Assembly: GCF_019320115.1 (NCBI RefSeq)
Contig: NC_089581.1
Coordinates: 15,153,100-15,217,099, forward strand
Origin: Miscanthus floridulus
Lineage: Eukaryota; Streptophyta; Magnoliopsida; Poales; Poaceae
Length of the DNA stretch: 64,000 bases
Direction: 5' to 3'
The notes under the pieces are model-generated. The model was not told the DNA's origin, searched no databases, and saw only the letters and a list, made by a program, of their open reading frames with translations. Both the position numbers and the translations under genes were made by a program. Of this stretch, positions 1 through 10,251 are shown piece after piece. Numbering within the stretch: the first letter of the stretch is position 1; each line of letters starts with the position of its first letter.

Positions 1-1548
1 ATTGGACGGACGGGCATATATGTACCTTCTTGGGTCCGTCAGTTTTATGCCTCGCTCTACATTGATCCTCATCACAGATTCATTCACTTTGCTTTCAAAG
101 GCAAAGACTATAGAGTGACTAGTGGTAGAGTCAGGGAGATACTGAGACTACAGGAGCAGCCTGTAAAGATGCATGAGGTTTGCTATGGACATCAGGAGCC
201 TCCTAGGCGTCCTCATGGAGGGCAGGTGCCCCCTACAGATCTAGTGCGGCATTGTTTCAAGGAGCCATTTGGTGAGGGGTCGAGCAGGAACCCCAGTGAC
301 TTGACTCCTACAGCGAGGATACTAGAGGCCATCATCAGGAGGACACTGCTTCCCAGGTTGGGATACAGGGAGGGCCTGACTCGCTTACAGCTCTGGCTTC
401 TCAATGCCATCATGTAGATGATAGTGTTTGACATCTGGGACCTCCTTCTTTCAGAGATGGAGGATACTATAGCTGAGGGATTCAAGGGTCGCAGGCAGCT
501 TCCCTATGCTCACTGGATCACGTTCCTCATCCGCAGAGTTGTGATTGATAAGCCCCCTGGCATGATGGATGAGTATACAGGTGCCACTACAGAGTTCCCA
601 GCTTACAACCTGTCACAGAGGATCAGACACGCCACTCCTCAGGCACCCAGTCAGCCTAGCCGTCGCCCCGACGTGCCAGAGTCTACAGCTCAGTAGGACT
701 AGATCATCAGAGGGATTGCAGCCACTGAGGAGGAGGAGCTAGAGGCACAGCAGGGAGTGAGTGAGTACAGTGACAGCTCTGACGACGACTACCAGCCTAT
801 ACCTCAGATGCCTCCACACAGACACGATGCAGAGGCCGGTAGCTCCAGTTCTGCTCCACCTGCTCCACAGACAGACCCCGCTCTCATTGCTATTCTTGAG
901 CGGATGCAGCAGGATCAGACACGACAGGCACAGGAGACAGCTACAAACTTCGCACAGTTTCAGGCTCGTCAAGACGAGTTTCAGCGGCAGCAGCAGCTCC
1001 TTCAGCACCAGCAGTTACTTATGCAGCAGCAGCTCATGGGATTCATGCAGCATGTAGTGACAGCCATTGGGATCCCACTGCCACAGACTTCGCCCCAGCT
1101 TGCACAGCCACCTACCACTTCGACGACTCCAGCAGTACAGCCCATCGGGCTTCAGAGTCAGGGACAGCCTCCAGCTCAGTTTACGTCACCTCCAGTACAG
1201 GTGTCCCAGTGGTTAGCTTCACCTGGTGTAGCCCCGCAGTTCACTCCTTATCACACGGGTTTCTCACCAGAGCAGACTTCTTCGCTATTCGTGCCTGAGT
1301 TGTCAGTCTCCAGGAGCCTTGGAGCATCATTCAGCGAGTTGACCGGCATGCCTACTCTGCCTCACATGTATTCTACCGGTCCGTCTACAGCAGCTCCAGC
1401 TATTATGACCACTCAGAGGCTCCCCTCGTCTGTCGCCTCGTCAGATCCTACGACAGACATACTTGCAGCGTCACAGGCAGCACCAGCCCCCGCTCAGACC
1501 CAGACCGCTTCAGCGACACTTCCTGCTTCAGAGGGTCAGTCAGTTTAG
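1..1548 (+). pseudogene. 3'-terminal ORF of an LTR retrotransposon (plant transposon-protein-like), decayed
   Basis: One reading frame stays open from base 1 to the TAG at 1546 apart from stops at 415-417, 694-696 and 700-702, and it runs off the left edge. The first ~230 codons form a folded-looking region (GKDYRVTSGRVREILRL, then LRHCFKE-like and GYREGLTRLQLWLLNAIM segments) that I associate with the domain called putative plant transposon protein/Athila ORF1-like. The rest, from about 757, is low-complexity and rich in Gln, Pro, Ser and Thr (QRQQQLLQHQQLLMQQQ). It ends about 580 bp before a polypurine tract and LTR, so it is the last ORF of a retroelement whose gag-pol lies outside the window. 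Family naming is inference; the in-frame stops are seen directly. It is probably not functional. Confidence 0.6.
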
Positions 1549-2131
1549 AGCTCAGGGTCAGATGATGATGGCGCCCAGTTCCATCTTGCTCCACGTACTT
1601 CAGCGCCTGACTCGTCCGCTGCAGCCCCGCCGACCGACCCTTAGATTTTGGTGTTTGACGCCAAAGGGGGAGAGGGTTTTGAGTATGTAGACTCAGGGGG
1701 AGCGAGCTTTAGGGGGAGCTAGTTTAGCTTATTATATACATTTGGAGTTTTATTTGTGTGATACACTATTACTTATGCATTCGTGTGTTTACTTTCATGC
1801 ATACTACTATATATATGTGATAGTGCTATCTACGTGATTGTGATATTTGACATGTGTGATTTCTATTTTGCATTATCTATATGTCATATCACTTGTGTAA
1901 TGCTCATTTGTTTTTGCTTCCGCATTTATACTTTGAAGCAAATGAGCTTTGTTAATTGTACTCATGCTTAATTCATATCCTTTGAGTACATTGTGTTGGC
2001 TTGGGTCATATAAGCTTGACTAACTCTTTTGTTCTTATTGACAAAAGCTTATATGAACCAAGCCCGTCAAAAACCTCACTCCATAACATACTCGAGGTGG
2101 TATTGTCATCAATCACCAAAAAGGGGGAGAT
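1549..2131 (+). other. Retroelement 3' non-coding region with polypurine tract
   Basis: This 583-bp stretch has no convincing ORF. It lies between the last ORF and the 3' LTR. It is T-rich from 1740 on. At 2118-2130 it ends in a purine run (AAAAAGGGGGAGA), the expected polypurine tract for plus-strand priming directly before the LTR. Confidence 0.7.
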
Positions 2132-3718
2132 TGAAAGCATCTAGGCCCCTAGTTGGATTTCGGTGATTAATGTCAATACAAGATTACTATGACTAACGTG
2201 TGTTTTGCAGAGGCAATTAAGTTAGGTCATGGTAATGGAGATCGATTAGGCAATCGAGGTTGTCATGCCCCTACGATGGAAATCGTTTCGGTTTTCAAAG
2301 GATGGACGACAAGGTTAAGGATGACTAGTTCTAAGTGTCGATTGGAGTTGGAGAGACACTTAGAGTAGTTTAGGACTTTGTTTTTTCCTTTGGCCGTACT
2401 ATGAAGGGGGGTATGAACGGGTAGCTTGACCTAGTTGAGTCTAGTGAGTTAGGTGTGGTGCACACTTGTTAAAACTAGCTCTAGGTAGCTCCTATGAATG
2501 CCTAAGATCCTTTGGAGCAAACTTCATTCACATATGTTCGAAAGTTGGAAGTGAATGGAGGGTCAAACACTGACCGGACGCTGGCTCCGGTGCGACCGGA
2601 CGCTGGCCACAGGGTCCGGTTAGTTCGTTTGACTGAGGTGGATAAGTCTGTTGTGACCGGACGCTGGAAGGCCTTGTGATCAGACGCTGAGGGCTAGCGT
2701 CCGGTCGACTCCAGTAAGGGTCCAGACTTGGAAAAGAGTGACCGGACGCGTCCGGTCAGTGCTGACCGGACCCTGAGGGTTCAGTGTCTGGTCGAGTCCA
2801 GTAAGGTTCCAGTAAGGGTTTTATGCGACCGGACGCGTCCGGTCAGTGCTGACCGGACCCTGCCAGCGTCCGGTCGACTCGTTACTACTGGTTCGTGGGT
2901 TGAACTGACCGGAGCGTCCGGTCATCACGACCGGAGCGTCCGGTCATCCCGCAGAAGCTTATAACGGTTCGTTTTTCAGGCTGGCTTATAAATAGAAGCT
3001 CCACTCGTGAGTGGAGCATCCTTTGCTCATTCAAACAGCTGAAAAACACGTTTGTGAGTGCCAAGAAGAGCAAGATCCTAGTGAGGTGTTTGTGATTTGA
3101 GAATCCAAGAGAGTAGCCTCACTAGCAAATCAAGAGTAGCAAAGTGTGCATCCATCTTCTCATTAGGCTTTGCGTGGTCAAGTGAGAGTTCGTGCTTGTT
3201 ACTCTTGGTGATCGCCATCACCTAGACGGCTTGGTGGTGATTGGAAGTTTGGTGTTCACCCGGCGGAGCTTGTGGGTGACCCAACTCAAGTTGTGAGCGG
3301 CTTTGGGTGATTCGCCACGACGGAGTGTCGAAGAATCAACCCGTAGAGAGCACTTGATCCTTGCACGGATCAAGGGGGAGCTACACCCTTGCGCGGGTGC
3401 TCCAACGAGGACTAGTGGGGAGTGGCGACTCTCCGATACCTCGGCAAAACATTGCCGCGTTCCTTTCTCTCTCTATTTACTTTGAGCACTTACTTTGAGC
3501 AGTTACTTTGAGCAATTCAATACTTGTTTTTACATCCATAGAATTGCTTGCTAGAGTAAGTTTGGAACTTAGGTTGCGAGGTTGTTGTGCATTAGTTTGA
3601 TATAAACACTTTTCTAGGCACAAGGGGTTAATTGGGCTATCCGTAGGATTTGATTATTGAAAGAAAATTTAGAATTAGCCCAATTCACCCCCCCTCTTGG
3701 GCATCTTGATCCTTTCAC
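2132..3718 (+). mobile_element. 3' LTR of a SIRE/Maximus-like retrotransposon (1587 bp)
   Basis: The LTR starts TGAAAGCATCTAGG right after the polypurine tract and ends GATCCTTTCA, so its ends form the perfect 6-bp inverted repeat TGAAAG/CTTTCA. The stretch just before the end reads CAATTCACCCCCCCTCTTGG, which recurs in diverged form in two other LTRs of this window (3761 reversed and 14535), placing all of them in one superfamily. The 5' LTR lies outside the window, so no target duplication or age can be read. The middle (2565-2960) is packed with GACCGGACGC-type palindromes. SIRE/Maximus (Copia) is my inference from the LTR style. Confidence 0.75.
2566..2960 (+). repeat. Array of GACCGGACG/CGTCCGGTC palindromes inside the LTR
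   Basis: The motif GACCGGACGC or its complement occurs about a dozen times. At 2740-2757 and 2827-2844 it forms the perfect 18-bp palindrome GACCGGACGCGTCCGGTC, each time followed by AGTGCTGACCGGACCCTG, giving two 36-bp repeats 87 bp apart. At 2908 and 2930 there are two copies of GACCGGAGCGTCCGGTCAT. The position inside the LTR, upstream of where U3 promoter parts would lie, suggests a regulatory or packaging role. That role is inference. Confidence 0.8.
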
Positions 3719-3760
3719 CGCGCATGCCATTTGCTTTGCCTCAGCTTCCTTCCTCGCCCG
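3719..3760 (+). repeat. 42-bp near-duplicate, copy 1
   Basis: These 42 bases fill the gap between the end of the forward LTR (3718) and the start of the reversed LTR (3761). They recur at 4389-4430 with four mismatches. See copy 2. Confidence 0.75.
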
Positions 3761-4388
3761 TGAAAGGTCCTAATGGCTAGAGGGGGGTGAATAGCCTAAT
3801 AAAATTTCTATAATAACACTTAACAAAATAGTTAGACAATTATGAGGTGAAGCAAGTGTTGCGCTAGCCTACTCAAAATGCAAGCCACCTACTACAATTC
3901 TAGTTTAGATAGTGTCGATTCACACAAGAGCTATGACACTACCCTATGTTAGTGTGCTCTCAAAGGCTAACTAAAGAGCCACACTAACCAAGCAAGCAAG
4001 CTCTCACAACTAGCTACACTAAAGAGCTTGTCAACTAGTTTGTGATAAAGTAAAGAGAGTGATCAAGAGGGTTATACCGCCGTGTAGATGAAAGAACCAA
4101 TCAATCACAAGGATGAATAACAATGAAGACCAATCACCTCGGAATCAATGATGAACATAATGATTTTTACCGAGGTTCACTTGCTTGCCGGCAAGCTAGT
4201 CCTCGTTGTGGCGATTCACTCACTTGGAGGTTCATGCGCTAATTGGCTTCACACGCCAAACCCTCAATAGGGTGCCGCACAACCAACACAAGATGAGGAT
4301 CACACAACCTCGTCATCGGCGCCCTACCCACCACGGCCAAGGCAGGCCAATGTGCACTACATCACCGCCAGCACCCGCCCGCACTCAG
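3761..4388 (-). mobile_element. SIRE-like LTR fragment, reverse orientation
   Basis: It begins TGAAAGGTCCTAATGGCTAG followed by AGGGGGGTGAATAGCC, which is the reverse complement of the CACCCCCC...CTTTCA end seen in the forward LTR at 3718. The orientation is therefore minus. The text runs on through the CGAGGTTCACTTGC region typical of these LTRs, then fades at about 4310. The other LTR end is missing. It is flanked by the 42-bp near-duplicates. Confidence 0.6.
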
Positions 4389-4430
4389 CCGCGCACGCCA
4401 TTTGCTTTGCCTTGGCTTCCTTCCTCACCC
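4389..4430 (+). repeat. 42-bp near-duplicate, copy 2
   Basis: It matches 3719-3760 at 38 of 42 positions (core CCATTTGCTTTGCC). The pair brackets the reversed LTR fragment exactly on its left side. It is far longer than a 5-bp integration duplication, so it is either a repair duplication or a tandem repeat that was already in the target. Confidence 0.75.
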
Positions 4431-7400
4431 GCAGCAGCAGCCGCCTCAGCACCGAGTGTCGCCGTCGCCATTGCTGACGCTAGCTCACCCTCGCCGCTTC
4501 TCCACCACCACAGTTGCTCCACCAGCACCCCCGTGACTCGCCGCATCCATCCGTGCTCGCTGACCGCACTCGGTAAGCCCCAGCACCATTCACGAGCTCG
4601 CCGGAGCATCACCGCCGCGCCCATCACCGTGGCTAGAGCACCTCCCTCCACCATTGGTCGTGCAACCTTGTGCGCTAGGTTCGCCTGAGTCCGTAGAAGC
4701 TCGTCCGTGCTTTAGATTGCTTCGCCGTGGTCTCCACCGGTGTAGCGCCGCTGTTCTGCTCCTCTGAGCTGCCATGGTCGCTGCCGTCGTTGCTAGCACC
4801 GACGAGAGGCCCAACCAAGTAGACCAATCGATGCGCTAGGTAGTAGGGGTCATGACGTGTAGATGGCACCGCCGGCGAACTCACCGGCGACGAGCTCTAG
4901 CCGCGCAAGCATCGTGCAGCACCACTGCTCTGTTCTGTGTCACTGATGTGTGGGGTCCTCTGTCAGGCGGGTCCCACCGGTCAGCGGCAGTAGAGATTAG
5001 GATAGTTCATTTAATTCAAGATTTCATGCTATTTTGTAATATTTATATCTCCAGTTATGTAGCCTCAAAAATTGTGAAATAAATTTGGTAGTATTCCTTA
5101 GGAAGTATAGTATTTAGGAAAAATATAATCTTGACACTTGCAGTAGAATTTTTGGAAGATTTAAATTGAAACTTGAAATGTGTTTTTGAATGCATGCAAA
5201 CTTGTTTATTTTATATCTAGAGTTCCTGTGCTCCAAAAATTATGAAATTTTTGTGGTAAGCTATTCTTGACATGTATGAGCTCTGGTAAAAATTTGAGGA
5301 TCAGTGCATGTGTAGATTTGTAGTTATAGATTTTTCTTATATAAATAGGTAATCCTTGTATGAATTTTTATAAATTATTTATGAATCCAATATTTATGAA
5401 ATTTGTTGGAGGTTATCCTAGTACCATATGGATGATAAGAAAAATATGAAATATATTACTTGACACTTTTCACTAGGGTTTTCTATTTTTGCTATTGTAA
5501 GCCTTTCTGTCTTGTCATTTTTATATAGAATGTTCTACTTGGTAAAATGGTATGAAACTTTTACAGTAGTCTTTTGGTAGTATTAGAAAGGTACTATAAA
5601 TTTTTGAGAATTTATGATGCATATTTAGTATATGTTTAATATTTAACCTAAGTAGCTAAATAAAATAATAAAGGCATATAAATAAACACTTTGGGCTTTA
5701 CCATTATGTTTTCTTGAGTGTATTTGGTATGCTTGCACTATTGGTAGACTTTGTGTTGTCGAATTTTGAATGCTTATATGAAGTAGAAGTATTGTTGCTT
5801 TATAATTCGAATTTAGCGGGATTTAGGACAGATTCTATAGTTTGAGGTGTTGCCTGGGGAAAATGGTGTTTGCTGTAAAAATGGTTAATAACAAAGTTGT
5901 AGAAAACTTCTCCATGTATCTTGTGTTAAAATTTCAGAGCAATAGCCAAAGAGTTTGGGAGTTATGGCTGTTCAAAGTTAGTATTTCCAAATTGCTTAAT
6001 CTCTGAAATTTCTAGACAGCACTGAGTTGCTTGTCTGTTTTGGTTAAGTTAAATTGTGAATTAGCTTTTGGTGATTAAATAAGAGTTGTAGGCAATTTTA
6101 TAAGCTTTCCATAAAGTCCAAGATCACCACTTTTGGTTAATTAGAACTGCAGTTATGAGTAAAATAAGTAGCTGCTGTTTTGTAGTGTGGTACATGAACT
6201 GCTGAAGTGTTTGATTGAATCATTAAGAAGAGATATGCACCTACTAAGTAAAAACACGATACACTTGTTATTACTTCAGCACCATGATGTTAAGAATACG
6301 TACAAGAATGCATTCATCATGTATCATCATGTTATACTTATCAACATATATGCATTCGCAATAACTTATGCCATATTCATGCATCTAGGATCGGAGGAAG
6401 AAATAACGTTGCTGGAATTCGACGAAGTAGAGGAAGGGGACCAGCAGGAGAATCCTCAAGTCGCAGCTCCCAAAGGCAAGGAGCAAAACCCTGAAGAGCT
6501 TCTAGAGTGCCCTGATCACCGCCCCACGTCCTTTCTGAAAGGCAAGCCCCGGAGCATTTTAAGCCTCCCAGTATTTTACAAATGATTACTTAAGTACTTA
6601 TGATTGATGCATTAGATTATAAGAGTTGAATGGAACCACTTGATGCATATAAATCCCTTGTCTAGATATATACACCGTTAACCCTGTGTAGGTCCAGGAT
6701 CGAACATATGCTTAGCCATGCTTAGACCGGTAGAAGTCGGGTAATTTCCTGTCACCTGCGAGATATAGGTGGATACCGGAGCACGGTTGGCTATATTTGC
6801 TATCGTGGAACAGAACCATGGGGTGATGTAAATTGAGGCCGGATGGAGTCTATGCATAGGCTGACTCATGTGATTCCGTCTATGCCGGTTAAGGACCGTA
6901 CCGTTGTTGGAACTTCTGACAAGATTGAACGCATGCCTATCACTTAGCTGGCCGGATAACTCGTTCCGATCGTGAAGCCAAGTAGCTCAACTCAGGCTGA
7001 GCCCCGTTCTGTTGTGCACTCCTTGCAGGGAACCAAACTGAGCCCAAGGGTAGGGTAGTCCTGAACATCCTGGCATTTGGTGTTCCCGACAGTGCGGCGC
7101 GGTACGAATCCACGAAATGTGTACTTGAGTTATACCAAAGGTGACCTAAGGCGACTAATGATCTAGTCTGCCGGGGTTTGTGTTAGGAATAAATTCCTAG
7201 CTGGTTGAAATCGATTCGAATCGCCGTCTCTCCTGGACAATGAGAAACTTGGCTAGCTCCAGCATCGTAGTAACTATGTTATGGAACATGATAGTTCGAA
7301 TGAATATGGAATTGCAATACTAGCTATGGTTACTATTGTATGCTTTTAAAATGATATACTACATGTCTGGCATAGGATAGTTGCTAATTTAGATATGGAT

Positions 7401-8022
7401 AGTTATAATTAACTTGATAACGGAGCTATAATTGTATAACTGAGTTAATCGCTTTTACGCAAAATGTTGTCAAGCTATCTCCATTTCTACAGCCTTGCAT
7501 GATCCTTGAAGTCTTTTTATTTCTAGTTTATGACAGGTAAGTCTAGCTGAGTACCTTCTCGTACTTAGGGTTTTATTTTCCCATTGTTGCAGATGGCACT
7601 ATGTATCATGGTTATTGCAAGAGTTACTTCTATCCCGCTGTGGATGAGGAGTAAAGCCTTGGGCAGGCTTCTTTATTAATCCCTCTATTTGCTTTTGTGG
7701 ACTGTGATCCTATTTCAGCACTGTATTAAACTATGTTGGAAACTTTACTTTCAAACTTAATTTGCTTCCGCTTTTGATTATCAAACTTGGTTTGTAATAA
7801 CTTGGTTTCGTACTCTGGTGATGAAAATATATCTGTGAACTTTATGTAATATGTGATATGTATGTTGAATCATGTACGATCTTGGTTGTTGTAAATCATT
7901 TATCGAGACCCGTCGTGGTACTCGACGGACTACCAAGTTTATATGAGTTCAAGTATGATAGTGCGACCGCTTGCGGGCTGCCATTGTACTTGTACTCTTA
8001 TAAATTGGTCAGTTCTATGACA
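4431..8022 (+). mobile_element. Long Gypsy-type LTR or LTR fragment, probable solo/truncated
   Basis: This stretch has no domain-bearing gene. A GC-rich part (4431-5000) gives way to AT-rich text with short direct-repeat phrases about tissue-like T/A runs. An ORF-like patch (6370-6585, acidic, SEEEITLLEFDEVEEGDQQ) lies in it. Later parts (6690-7260 and 7560-7800) look like the long LTRs of grass chromoviruses. Its right end, ...TCTATGACA at 8022, abuts the middle of a pol RT domain in frame with the intact paralogue at 40153, so the border is sharp. The left end is not certain, because the expected upstream half of pol is absent. Family assignment is inference. Confidence 0.5.
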
Positions 8023-10027
8023 AAAGAGTATGACCAGTTCATGACATCTTTCATCACCCCCATTCGGATCATTCTGCTACATCATAATGTCGTTTGGTCT
8101 GAAAAACGTAGGGGCTACGTACCAGCATTATATGCTCAAGTGTTTTAGGGACCTCATCGGGTGAACCATTGAGGCCTATGTGGATGACATCGTGGTCAAG
8201 TCCAAATGGGCTGACCAGGTCATAGTCGACCTAGAGCAGACCTTTGCGAAACTCTAAGCAAACGACATTAAGCTCAACCCCGAGAAGTGCGTTTTCAGGG
8301 TCCCAAGGGGTATGCTACTGGGTTTTATTGTCTCTGAGCATGGCATCGAAGCCAACCCAGAGAAGATCTCTACCATCATGAGGATGGGCTTGATTTAGAA
8401 TATAAAGGGGGTACAGCGAGTTATAGGGTGCCTCGCTGCTCTCAGCCGCTTTATCTCACACCTCAGCGAACAAGGTCTCCCCCTCTACCGACTCCTGAAG
8501 AAGGTTAGCTATTTCAAATGGATGCCTAAGGCCCAGGAGGCACTTGACACAGTCAAGCAACTTCTGATGAAGGCCCCAATCCTGGTCCCTCTAACCGATG
8601 GGGAACTGCTTCTGCTCTACATCGCACCCACCACGCAAGTGGTCAACGCCACCCTAGTGGTAGAGCGAGAAGAAGAGGGACACGCCCTCAAAGTACAGCG
8701 TCCCATGTACTTCATTAGCGAGGTCTTGTCTGATTCTAAGACTCGCTACCACCAAATCCAGAAACTCATGTACACCATCCTTATCGCTAAGAGGAAGTTG
8801 CATCACTACTTCGAGTCTCATCCAATGACGGTCATGATGTCCTTCCCTCTCGGTGAGGCCATCCAAAATCGGGATGCCATAGGAAGAATTGCAAAGCAGG
8901 CACTCGAGCTGATGGGTCAAGGCATTTCATATGCCCCTTAGATGGTCATCAAGTCCCAAGTGCTGGCTGATTTTGTTGCAGAGTGGACCGAGGTCCAAAT
9001 GCTGCCAGCAGTCATCGACAAAGAGTACTAGATGATATACTACGATGGATCACTGATGAAGAAAGGTGCTGGCATGGGGCTGGTCTTCGTTTCACCCCTT
9101 GGAGTATGCATGAGGTACATGGTTCACATCCATTTTCCCTCCTCTAACAATGTGGCCAAATATGAGGTGCTCATCAATGGCCTGCGCATCGCTGTCGAGT
9201 TGGGTATCCGACGACTTGATGTCCGGGACAACTCCCAACTGGTCATCGACCAAGTCATGAAGGAATCAAGCTACCACAACACCAAGATGGCCGCATATTG
9301 CCGAGAAGTCTGCTAGCTAGAGGACAAGTTTGATGGTCTTGAGCTCAATCACATTATGAGGCGTCTCAATGTGGCAGCAGATGCGCTGGTGAAAAAGGCG
9401 TACGACCGAGAGCCGGTGCTGACAGGCGTCTTTGCCAGTGATCAGAACAAGCCCTTAGTCTGCTATGATGAGCCAGAACAAGTCGATGATGGGCCACCTA
9501 CCTTGGGCTTGGGGGCTAACCAGCCGTCCGCTCCATCCGACCCCAAAGTCATAGAGCTTGACGAAGATCCAGCGATAGAGCCTGACCCTCTGGCGAACTA
9601 GAGGACACCTTACCTCGACTACCTCCTCCGTGAGGCGCTGCCGATGGACAAAACGGAGGCTTGGAAGCTCACGCATCGTGCCAAGTCCTTTATCCTTATT
9701 GAGGGTGAGCTCTATAGGCGAAGCCACACTGGGATCCTATATCACTGCATCCCCATTGAATGAGGGAAGCAGTTGTTAGTGATATCCACAGTGGGGTCTG
9801 TGGGCACCATGCCATGCCTAGGATCCTAGTCGAAAACGCATTCCAATAGGGCTTCTACTAGCCAACCGCAGTAGCCAATGCTGAATAGATTGTGCGCACC
9901 TGCGAAGGGTGTTAATACTACGCTCGGCTGACCCACCTGCTAGCCCAAGCACTCCAAACGATCCCCATCATGTGACCATTCACGGTCTGGGGGCTTGATC
10001 TGGTCGGACCTCTCAAGAGGGCGCCTA
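8023..10027 (+). pseudogene. Gypsy pol fragment (RT - RNase H - start of integrase), decayed
   Basis: The fragment aligns along its whole length with 40153-42160 of the complete Gypsy element in this window. It holds the second half of RT, with the VDDIVVKS active-site strand at about 8178, then the RNase H connection (LLLYIAPTTQVVNATLVVEREEEGH), RNase H (YYDGSLMKKGAGMGLVFVSP, about 9038) and the zinc-finger region of integrase (about 9600-9960). Many in-frame stops (TGA 8162, TAG near 8940 and 9028) and frameshifts make it non-functional. The left border is the LTR end at 8022. The right border is an abrupt switch to a different LTR at about 10027. It is an old fragment, not a processed gene. 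Confidence 0.85.
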
Positions 10028-10230
10028 TGGAATTGGAGTCTTCACCCGATGATCAGAGTTGTCTTTCTGTTGTTTGCTATCTAAGGTTATATTCTTTATA
10101 CTAAGTATGTTATATATATTAAGAATTGTATTTTGATATTACCCTTATTTGCAGCTATATGTGAGATTTGACTTCCTGAGCTCACATATGGTGTGTATCT
10201 GGTTTTGTTCTTAAAACAGGTGCTACAAAG

Positions 10231-10251
10231 TGGTTTTAGAGCAATGATGAC
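10231..10251 (+). other. Primer-binding site of the decayed element
   Basis: TGGTTTTAGAGCAATGATGA lies 3 bases after the LTR end and resembles the initiator-Met tRNA site TGGTATCAGAGC common to plant retrotransposons, with two changes. Confidence 0.6.

Noticed and set aside
2885..3485. Short ORFs inside the first LTR
   Set aside because: They lie in palindrome arrays of an LTR and are not conserved in the related LTRs.
6187..6585. 132-codon ORF as a gene
   Set aside because: It lies inside a long LTR, has no start context or domain and combines an AT-rich chance part with an acidic patch common to such LTRs.
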